Under the pieces are notes generated by a model that searched no databases, had not been told where the DNA came from, and worked only from the letters and a program-made list of their open reading frames with translations. A stretch of DNA of 13,887 bases from contig CALGLY010000844.1 of NCBI GenBank assembly GCA_937959095.1, positions 1-13,887 of the forward strand. The letters are read 5' to 3'. Source of the DNA: an uncultured Saprospiraceae bacterium (GTDB lineage Bacteria > Bacteroidota > Bacteroidia > Chitinophagales > Saprospiraceae). The translations under genes were made by a program, and so were the position numbers. This document shows, one piece after another, positions 1 to 6,800 of the stretch; within the stretch, counting starts at the first letter, position 1; each line of letters starts with the position of its first letter.

Positions 1-1725
1 TTGTTCTTGTCGCTGCTTGGAGAGAAACGAAATATGCCGCAATTGCTTCGGATCACCTGCTACTACGGCTCGCTTGCCTCGTTGCAGGATCGGAATAGCA
101 CTTGCTATATTGCATTGCGTTGCTTCATCAAAAATTACTAGGTCGAATAGTTCCTTTCGCAAGGGGAGTATCTGACTAACATCTTCCATGCTCACTAGCC
201 AAATAGGGAGTGCTTTTAGTAAAACCTCAAAATCGACTTGATTGAAACGCTCTTCTTTTAAGTTGCCTGTTCTAGCGCGTAAAGCTTTTAGAAATTGTTG
301 CAATTCCTTACGATTATCCCGCAATGCTGTATATAAAAAATGATGTTGTGCGCTAGTAATATAGCGTTGCAAAAGATGATTCTTATAGTCTAAGTCTTTT
401 TGTAATTCATCATAAAGCTGCCACAATGGAGCTAAGGTTTGAACACGCTTTTTCAGCCAGCTTTTTTGCCAATCGTGCCAAAAATATTTTGACTCTTTTA
501 ATAATTTCCTACCCCAATTTTGTTCATTTTCAATACGCGATTGAATAATATCTTCTTGCCTTTTTATGTCTTCTATGCTTTTCCTTGATGTTGTTTGCAA
601 GGTCTGTCTTTGTTGTCTAGAGATTGACTTTACCCCTATTCCATTAAGGATATTTTCAAGGTAGGTCTTCACCTTTGCTTTCCATTTTTTGTCGCTTGTT
701 TTTACTAGGGCGTGTTCCAATTGAAAATCATGGATTAGCTTTTGAGCAATCACCTCAATCGCTTGGTAATTATTAGAAGCAATCAGCACCGACTTCCCTC
801 TACTAATCGCATCTACTGTGAGGGCAGCAATCGTGAAGGACTTCCCCGTACCTGGCGGCCCGACGGCTACACTAAGCTTATTTTGTAGGCTGCTTTTGAT
901 GAGGCTTTCTTGCGCCTGATTCAAAATCACAGGAGCGTAAAGTTGCTCGATATTAATTTTCGGTTCTGAAGTTGATGTATCTGAAAACAGCAGTTGTAGT
1001 GGTGCCGCAAGTGTTTCCTTTTGTGCAATTTCAGTCAGTTCATTAATGATTCCTCGCCCTGACTTTCGTTTATCTAAAATGCCCAATCCTAGCGTAGAAA
1101 TCAAATAGAATTGCCCATCATCTTTGAAAAAACTATTGGCTTTACGCAGGTTTTGCACCTCTTGAGGACTTGCAATAACTGGATAATTGGAAAGCGAACT
1201 CGTGTCCAAATTAGTGAATAGCGCGCCCAATGTTTCTTGCAATTTTGCCGCTTCTGTGAAACCAATATAATCTTTAGGAAGCTGCTCCGAAAGGACATCA
1301 TAAGCATTATTATCCTTGTTTCGAGGAGTTAAAACTTGAATCGCCGCAGGATTCAGAATTGGACGCAAGGAAGAGAGTTGAACTTGATAATAGCCTTCTT
1401 TTTCTTCTACTATTTCCGCAGGATAAAGCAACAAGGGAGCTACTAGATTAAGCGATTTATTGAGCATATATGTATGCCCTACCACAAAAAAAGCACAGCA
1501 GTAAAGCTGTTTTTCTTTCGCATAGAGGGTGAGGGTTTTTAAATTTTCCGCGCCCCATTCATCTGCTACGGGAATGTAAGGTGTTCGCCCCGTAAGCAAT
1601 TCGGCATCTTCTAAAACTTTAGAACTTGCCACTTTATTGGCAAAGAAAGAATGCAATTGTAGGCTGCGATTATCTGCTTCAAAACAAGAACGAAAAAACT
1701 GTACTTTTCTAGCGTTTGTGTTCAT
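1..1725 (-). CDS. Superfamily 1 DNA2/UPF1-like helicase (AAA_11 type), C-terminus beyond the left edge
   Basis: The frame is open from an ATG at 1725 to base 1 (575 codons, no stop), so only the N-terminal part is visible. Walker A is GPPGTGKS at residues 289-296. The Walker B/DEAD-like motif DEAT sits at 533-536 within VIFDEATQC, and motif III GDPKQL at 557-562. These are hallmarks of SF1 helicases of the DNA2/NAM7/UPF1 group, which unwind or translocate on nucleic acid using ATP. Motif Ia is visible as the IASNNYQAIEVI stretch about 20 residues after Walker A. The first ~280 residues match no domain I recognise. Between Walker A and B lies a ~240-residue insertion rich in Lys, Gln and Glu, probably helical and partly coiled-coil. 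Motifs IV-VI and the second RecA domain are missing only because the window ends. Genome maintenance or defence are both possible; no neighbour decides. The family call is firm, the role is not. Confidence 0.93.
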   Translation of the reverse strand, partial: MNTNARKVQFFRSCFEADNRSLQLHSFFANKVASSKVLEDAELLTGRTPYIPVADEWGAENLKTLTLYAKEKQLYCCAFFVVGHTYMLNKSLNLVAPLLLYPAEIVEEKEGYYQVQLSSLRPILNPAAIQVLTPRNKDNNAYDVLSEQLPKDYIGFTEAAKLQETLGALFTNLDTSSLSNYPVIASPQEVQNLRKANSFFKDDGQFYLISTLGLGILDKRKSGRGIINELTEIAQKETLAAPLQLLFSDTSTSEPKINIEQLYAPVILNQAQESLIKSSLQNKLSVAVGPPGTGKSFTIAALTVDAISRGKSVLIASNNYQAIEVIAQKLIHDFQLEHALVKTSDKKWKAKVKTYLENILNGIGVKSISRQQRQTLQTTSRKSIEDIKRQEDIIQSRIENEQNWGRKLLKESKYFWHDWQKSWLKKRVQTLAPLWQLYDELQKDLDYKNHLLQRYITSAQHHFLYTALRDNRKELQQFLKALRARTGNLKEERFNQVDFEVLLKALPIWLVSMEDVSQILPLRKELFDLVIFDEATQCNIASAIPILQRGKRAVVAGDPKQLRHISFLSKQRQEQ

Positions 1726-1843
1726 AGGCGTGGTGTTTTAAGTGGTAAGGGAATTTGTAAAAAATAATCTACCAGTTAGACAGGATAATTGTCCGCCTAA
1801 AAAACATAAAAAATAGTTCCGTAACTATTGCTATGTAAAGCTT

Positions 1844-1927
1844 CAAAAATAATCTAATCCAAACTATAATAATAGTGTAGTTAAACGGAAGCAACATAAC
1901 ACCTCGTTTTGGATTAGCTTATTTTTG
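1844..1927. repeat. Inverted repeat, 20-bp arms with one mismatch, 44-bp spacer
   Basis: The left arm is 1844-1863 (CAAAAATAA-T-CTAATCCAAA). The right arm is 1908-1927 and is its reverse complement with one mismatch (T versus G at the tenth base). Each arm contains an outward-facing TATTTTTG, which fits the Bacteroidota -7 consensus TAnnTTTG: minus strand at 1851-1844 and plus strand at 1920-1927. The left one could serve the helicase gene, whose ATG is about 120 bp away. No convincing -33 box is seen at the right distance for either. The repeat could be an operator pair, the ends of a small degenerate element, or a large stem-loop. Confidence 0.7.
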
Positions 1928-2118
1928 CCCTTTCACTATGCAACGATTTTTTAAATTCTTTACGCGAAAAATTTTCACTGCCGAACTGGTAGGTTATTCT
2001 CTACAAACTCCCTAAAAAGTTATAGGATAAGTAGTCAGGCAATCTAATTTATTGTTTCATTCTGTCTTTTTTTGTCCAACGCTTAGTGATTATTAGGAGA
2101 CTTCGCAAATATAAAAGC

Positions 2119-2139
2119 CCAATCTATTTGATAGATTAG
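2119..2139 (-). terminator. Probable intrinsic terminator of the 161-residue protein gene
   Basis: On the minus strand, just after the TAG stop at 2148, the sequence forms a hairpin with a perfect 7-bp stem (AATCTAT/ATAGATT), a CAA loop, and two further base pairs at its foot. It is followed by a T-rich run GCTTTTATATTT. Position and tail fit a Rho-independent terminator. The stem is short and AT-rich, so strength is uncertain. Confidence 0.5.
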
Positions 2140-2147
2140 TGCATCAA

Positions 2148-2633
2148 CTAATAATTCCCCGATGTCGCCTGGTAACACCTCGCTCCATAGCCTAAAAGTC
2201 CTACGATTTCCTCAATAGGAAAATCAATAGTTGGCTGCTGATGTACTTCCACTTCCCACTCTACAGCAAAGTTGCGATAGCGACCATGCATTGTGAATAG
2301 ATGCTGGTTGTTATTCAAGTAAATTGCCAATTTAGGTGTCCAGAAACCTTTATATTTAAACCGTAATTGGAATGTCTTACCTACCTCATCCCTCAAATCC
2401 ATATTAAAATGTCCCTTCCAATCATACTTGCAAGTACCAATCAATTCGCCATTTTTGAGGATATTATAGCGCGTTCCCCAAAGGCTATCGGAAACCATTG
2501 TGTAGTTACTTTCTTTGGAAGTGCCTACTGCTTTATTGCACCAAATAGAAGGAAATTGTACATCAAAAAGAATTTGATGCCCTTTTTCTACTACGAAATT
2601 TTTATAAGAACGATGCTTTATGCTGTATGTCAT
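2148..2633 (-). CDS. Hypothetical protein, 161 residues, possibly tubby/LURP1-like beta fold
   Basis: I do not recognise this protein by name. It has no signal peptide and no clear membrane segment. The sequence alternates short strand-like segments with polar turns (for example YNILKNGELIGTCKYDW at about 57-72 and a following stretch of paired strands). It ends in a hydrophobic helix-like region with IEEIVGLLGYGARCY near 140-154. A beta-rich core that closes on a hydrophobic helix recalls the tubby/LURP-one/scramblase-like fold, but that is only an impression. The ATG at 2633 is the first in frame. A hairpin follows its stop, and the gene is divergent from the isomerase-like gene. A 91-codon plus-strand frame over 2367-2642 overlaps it, but this one has the more protein-like composition. 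Probably a cytosolic single-gene unit of unknown function. Confidence 0.72.
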   Translation of the reverse strand: MTYSIKHRSYKNFVVEKGHQILFDVQFPSIWCNKAVGTSKESNYTMVSDSLWGTRYNILKNGELIGTCKYDWKGHFNMDLRDEVGKTFQLRFKYKGFWTPKLAIYLNNNQHLFTMHGRYRNFAVEWEVEVHQQPTIDFPIEEIVGLLGYGARCYQATSGNY

Positions 2634-2657
2634 GTCTCATAGGTTTTGGTGAACGAA

Positions 2658-2665
2658 TACTTTTG
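2658..2665 (+). promoter_or_regulatory. Candidate -7 box TACTTTTG upstream of the isomerase-like gene
   Basis: TACTTTTG fits TAnnTTTG, the Bacteroidota sigma -7 consensus. It lies in the divergent gap, about 130 bp before the chosen ATG at 2796. No TTTG/TTG is found 19-21 bp upstream, so support is from one box only. Confidence 0.3.
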
Positions 2666-2723
2666 GTTGGCTAATACATTTACAATATCGGCTAGTCATA
2701 AACAAGTTGCCTTCTTTTTCGAT

Positions 2724-2758
2724 AAAACAAGGAGTTTTTGAGATGCGAGCCTTGTTTT
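2724..2758. repeat. Hairpin in the leader of the isomerase-like gene
   Basis: AAAACAAGG at 2724-2732 pairs perfectly with CCTTGTTTT at 2750-2758, with a 17-base loop. It lies between the candidate promoter and the ATG at 2796, so it would sit in the 5' untranslated region. On neither strand is it followed by a good T-run. It could be a leader structure or the end of a transcript from an unseen source. Confidence 0.4.
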
Positions 2759-2795
2759 GTACATTTATGAAGTAAAATTTAAATGCACCTATATT

Positions 2796-3704
2796 ATGAA
2801 TAGAAGAAATGCAATCAAAAACACTGCACTAGGTTTAGGCGCAGTTACGGCTTTGGGGAGTTGCAATACGCCTCAAGTTATCACGACAACAACAACCACG
2901 ACGACGGCGACAAGTAACAATCTACCACTTGGAGCATTAAAAAATAATATCAACCATTCGGTTTGTCGGTGGTGCTATTCTTCCATTCCATTAGAGGCAT
3001 TTTGTGAAAGTGCGCAAGAAATTGGAATCAAATCTATAGAACTGACCACACCCGAGGAGTGGAAAATTCTAAAAAAATATGACCGCACCTGTGCGATTGG
3101 TACGCACAGCAAAGCAAGCCTCACGAAGGGTTTCAATAATCCAAAATATCATGGCGATTTGCAAAATACCTACCGAAAGCTGATAGATCAAGCAGCAGAT
3201 AGTGGCATCAATACCGTTATCGTTTTTTCAGGAAATAGAGAAGAAGATATTGATGATACAATTGGATTAGAAAATTGTGCGGTAGGCTTAGATTCGCTCG
3301 TGAAGTATGCCGAAAAGCAGAATATCAATATTGTAATGGAATTGCTAAATAGCAAAATAGATCACAAAGGCTACCAATGCGATAGAACACCTTGGGGCGC
3401 AGCTTTGGTGGATAAACTTGGCTCTTCGCATTTCAAATTGCTCTACGATATTTACCATATGCAAATCATGGAAGGCGACATTATTGCGACGATTCGACAG
3501 TATAAAGATTATATTGGGCATTATCATACAGGGGGCGTGCCAGGACGTAATGAAATCAATCTCAATCAAGAATTGAATTATCCTGCCATCATGAAAGCCA
3601 TTGTAGCGACGGATTATAAAGGCTATGTGGCACAAGAATTCATTCCGACTTATGATGATAAATTAGCCGCCTTGCGCGAAGGTATTCGCATTTGTGATGT
3701 ATGA
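2796..3704 (+). CDS. Predicted lipoprotein, hydroxypyruvate isomerase-like / AP endonuclease 2-type TIM barrel
   Basis: The 302-residue protein starts at the ATG at 2796. The frame extends upstream to a TTG at 2757, but starting there would put 13 unrelated residues before a good signal sequence. The N-terminus MNRRNAIKNT has a twin arginine and a hydrophobic stretch ending in the lipobox LGSC with Cys23, so export (possibly by Tat) and lipid anchoring are likely. A Thr-rich linker (residues 30-40) follows. The rest is a sugar isomerase/epimerase-like barrel. Expected metal ligands are Glu182 (VMELLNS), Asp218 (YDIYHMQ), His244 (GHYHTGG) and Glu281 (AQEF). The DIYHMQIMEGD and VPGRNE-containing segments resemble hydroxypyruvate isomerase (Hyi), where the equivalent of His244 is often Gln. 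The likely reaction is isomerisation or epimerisation of a small keto/aldo sugar acid, but the true substrate cannot be read from the sequence. Lipoprotein versions with twin-Arg starts are common in Bacteroidota. Confidence 0.88.
   Translation: MNRRNAIKNTALGLGAVTALGSCNTPQVITTTTTTTTATSNNLPLGALKNNINHSVCRWCYSSIPLEAFCESAQEIGIKSIELTTPEEWKILKKYDRTCAIGTHSKASLTKGFNNPKYHGDLQNTYRKLIDQAADSGINTVIVFSGNREEDIDDTIGLENCAVGLDSLVKYAEKQNINIVMELLNSKIDHKGYQCDRTPWGAALVDKLGSSHFKLLYDIYHMQIMEGDIIATIRQYKDYIGHYHTGGVPGRNEINLNQELNYPAIMKAIVATDYKGYVAQEFIPTYDDKLAALREGIRICDV
2883..2912 (+). repeat. ACN triplet repeat coding for a polythreonine linker
   Basis: Eight consecutive Thr codons (ACG, three ACA, ACC, three ACG) are followed by GCG and ACA. 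They encode the linker just after the lipid-anchor Cys of the isomerase-like lipoprotein. Mixed codons suggest selection for threonine or an old triplet expansion. In-frame length variation would lengthen or shorten the tether without changing the enzyme domain. Confidence 0.7.
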
Positions 3705-3725
3705 ATAATAGTGATGAGATATGAT

Positions 3726-3840
3726 TGATGAGCGATGAGATTCTAGTTAGAAAGACAGTGTCCCTTTGATAGTATATTTGCTAAATTGAAAATGAAGTTT
3801 AAGAATAGGTTAATGACAAAAAAAAACTCATCACTCATCA
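3726..3840. repeat. GATGAG-type short repeats, inverted across the isomerase-oxoprolinase gap
   Basis: The segment at 3726-3739 (TGATGAGCGATGAG) is the reverse complement of 3827-3840 with one mismatch. Each side is itself built of repeated GATGAG/GTGATGAG units (3710-3740 on plus; 3827-3849 on minus). The arms enclose 87 bp that include the candidate -7 box at 3773-3780. On the minus strand the right unit is followed by a run of nine T, so it might also help end antisense transcription. Confidence 0.55.
3773..3780 (+). promoter_or_regulatory. Candidate -7 box TATATTTG for the oxoprolinase gene
   Basis: TATATTTG fits the Bacteroidota TAnnTTTG box and stands about 95 bp before the oxoprolinase ATG at 3876. 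No TTG is found at the ideal -33 spacing, so the call is moderate to weak. Confidence 0.35.
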
Positions 3841-3875
3841 TCCCTCACTCAAATCTATTTACCAATTAAAACTAT

Positions 3876-6800
3876 ATGAAGAAGTGGCAAATATGGATTG
3901 ATACAGGTGGCACATTTACAGATTGCATTGCCATTAGTCCGAAAGGCAAGAAACGACGTGCGAAAGTACTGAGTAGTGGAAAGCTGCGCGGTGCATTGCT
4001 CCAAAAAATAGCTCCCAAGACCTTCCAGTTCGAACAAAATTGGCGCATTAAGAAAGATATTTTCAAAGGCTATACCCTCCGATTACTAGACAAATCAAGA
4101 AAGACGCGGCGCGTACAGAAAGTAGATTTTAAAGAAGGAATCATTTATTTAAAGAAGGATATAGCCCTTTCTGGTATTATTGACTTTGAATTAACAGCCT
4201 TCGAGGAAGCTCCTATTTTAGCGGCGCGCATCGTCACTAAAACGCCCTTGAAAGAAGGTTTGCCAACGCTCGATTTACGCCTCGGCACGACTAAAGGCAC
4301 AAATGCGCTACTAGAACGCAAAGGGGCAAAAACAGCCCTCTTAGTCACCAAGGGATTCAAAGATTTACTGCGAATTGGGACGCAGCAACGCCCTCATTTA
4401 TTTCAATTAAATATCCCCGAAAAGCAAGCTTTGTATGACATCGTAATAGAAGTAGAAGAACGTCTGAATGCACAGGGCGAGGTGCTGCAAGTGCTTTCTG
4501 CGCGCGAAATTCAGCGCATCATGCAGGAACTAAAAGAGCATAAAATAGAAGCAGTAGCCATCGGACTGATGCACGCTTATCGAAATTCGATTCATGAAAG
4601 TCGCCTATTTGAAGCACTAAGCATAGCAGGATTTCCCTCTATTTCTTGCTCTAGTCTCTTGACTTCTGCGATTAAATTATTGCCACGCACCACTACCGCG
4701 CTCGTGAATGCCTATCTCGACCCCATTTTTGAATTATACCTTAATAACATAAAAAATCAGCTCAACGAGCAATCCTCCTTGAAGGTAATGAGTAGTTCGG
4801 GCGGCTTGATGGACGCTGCACATTTCCAGCCTAAAGATAGCCTCCTAAGCGGGCCAGCAGGTGGAATTGTGGGAGCAGCTACGATTGCAAAAGACCTAGG
4901 TTATTCCAATATTATTACCTTCGATATGGGAGGTACAAGCACCGACACGGCACGCTATGATGGGAGCTACGACTACGATTTTGAAACCCAAGTAGGCGAT
5001 GCAAAAATGCTCGCGCCCACGCTTGCCATCGAGACAGTAGCAGCAGGCGGTGGTTCTATTTGTAGCTTTGATGGTGCGAAATTAAGCGTCGGCCCAGAGA
5101 GTGCAGGCGCGCACCCAGGCCCTGCTTGCTATGGTGCAGGCGGCCCGCTCACAATCACAGATGTGAATCTTCTGTTGGGTAAATTGGATGCCTCTGCCAT
5201 GGGGATTCCGATTCGGAAAAAGGCAGCGCAAACTGCCTTGAATGTGCTACGTGCGCGGATGATTAAAGAGACAGGCGAAAGCATCACAAACAAAGCACTT
5301 CTGGAAGGCTTGGAGCAAATAGCCAATGAAAAAATGGCTGATGCTATTCGGAAAATATCTGTGGTGAAGGGTTTCGACCCGAAGGATTATAATCTATTGG
5401 TTTTTGGTGGCGCAGGTGGTTTGCATGCGTGCAAAATAGCCGAGTTGCTAGGCATACAACGTATTATTTTGCCTTATGATGGCGGCTTGCTAAGTGCCTA
5501 TGGCATGGGCATGGCAAAGGTAGAGCGTTTTGCAGAACAACAAGTCATTCAGCCGCTACAGGAAGTGAAGAAAACGATAGAAGGAAAGCTGATTAATCTG
5601 CAAGAAAAAGCAACGCAAGATTTATTGAAAGAAGGCTTCCATATCGAAAGTATACACGTTAAACATCGCTATGCGTATCTGCGATTTATTGGGCAAAACA
5701 ATACACTAGAAGTGCCGTATAGCGAAGCAGTAGCCAAAGATTTCAAAGAAAAGTATACTCAACTCTTTGGCTATTCACCTGATAATTTAGGTATTGAAGT
5801 AGAGAGCCTGAAAGTAATAGTAGCTGCCGAAAATGAGTTAAATAAATCGAATCCAACACCTCCAATTTTGCTGCCAATGGAGGATAAAGTAGTTCTTCCT
5901 TCCAACACCGATGAGGAAGCAACGAAGGTATATCATTGGGAAAAACTCCCAAAAGGTGCGCGCATAGAAGGAGCAGCTATCTTGCTAAATGCTAGCTCAA
6001 CGACTTATATTAAAGAAGGTTGGACGTTAGAAATAAAAGATAATCGGAATGCGATATTGGAGCAAAATCAACAAAATCATCAGTTGATAGACCCTCGTAT
6101 CAATAATCAAAAAGCGATTCAACTCGAATTATTCACGAATCGCTTTCGGAGTATCGCAGAAGAAATGGGTGCGCAATTGCAGCGGACTGCTTTTTCGGTC
6201 AACATTAAAGATCGCTTAGATTTTTCCTGCGCTTTGCTCGATGCCGAAGCCGAATTACTTGTGAATGCCCCGCATATTCCTGTGCATTTAGGAAGTTTAG
6301 GCATTTGTGCGCGCTTGATTTTGGAGCAGTTCCCACTAACTAAAGGTGATGTCATTATCACAAACCATCCGAAATATGGCGGTTCACATTTGCCTGACGT
6401 GACCTTGCTGAGTGCTGTTTTTTCTGATGAAGATAAATTGATTGGCTATGTAATTAATCGAGCGCATCATGCAGAAATAGGTGGAAAACGCCCTGGTTCT
6501 ATGCCGCCCGATGCGACAAAACTAGTAGAAGAAGGCGTAGTGATTCCTCCGACTTACTTAGTAAAAAAAGGGAAGGTCGCATGGGAAACTGTAGAAAATT
6601 TATTGACAAAAAGCCCCTATCCTACACGGGCTTTGGCAGAAAACATCGCGGATATTAAAGCTGCCTTGGCTTCCTTGCGAGCAGGCACAGAAAAATTACA
6701 AGCCCTTGCAAAACGCCATAGTCTACAATCGGTACATCGCTATATGAAGCTCCTGAAACGCTCCGCACAAACGGCTTTGCAAGCTGCCTTGGAGCAACGA

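Larger units (their letters stand above)
1726..2147. other. Gene-free gap between helicase and 161-residue protein
   Basis: This 422-bp stretch holds the leader of the minus-strand helicase gene, a long inverted repeat at 1844-1927 and the terminator hairpin of the neighbouring gene at 2119-2139. The only other thing I see is a 25-codon plus-strand frame at 1938-2015, which is discussed as a finding and not called as a gene. No RNA gene or mobile element is recognisable. Confidence 0.6.

Noticed and set aside
1101..1307. 68-codon minus-strand frame within the helicase region
   Set aside because: It is in a different frame from the 575-codon helicase reading, which carries all SF1 motifs.
1844..1927. 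Inverted repeat as termini of an insertion sequence
   Set aside because: The 44-bp spacer has no coding capacity and no flanking target-site duplication is evident; it is kept as an unexplained repeat.
2367..2642. 91-codon plus-strand frame antisense to the 161-residue protein
   Set aside because: It lies opposite a frame with better protein-like composition and a terminator. Its own translation is Ile/Cys/Phe-rich with no domain-like pattern.
2757..2795. TTG-initiated extension of the isomerase-like lipoprotein
   Set aside because: The 13 extra residues would precede a complete twin-Arg/lipobox signal sequence, and the first codon overlaps a hairpin arm.
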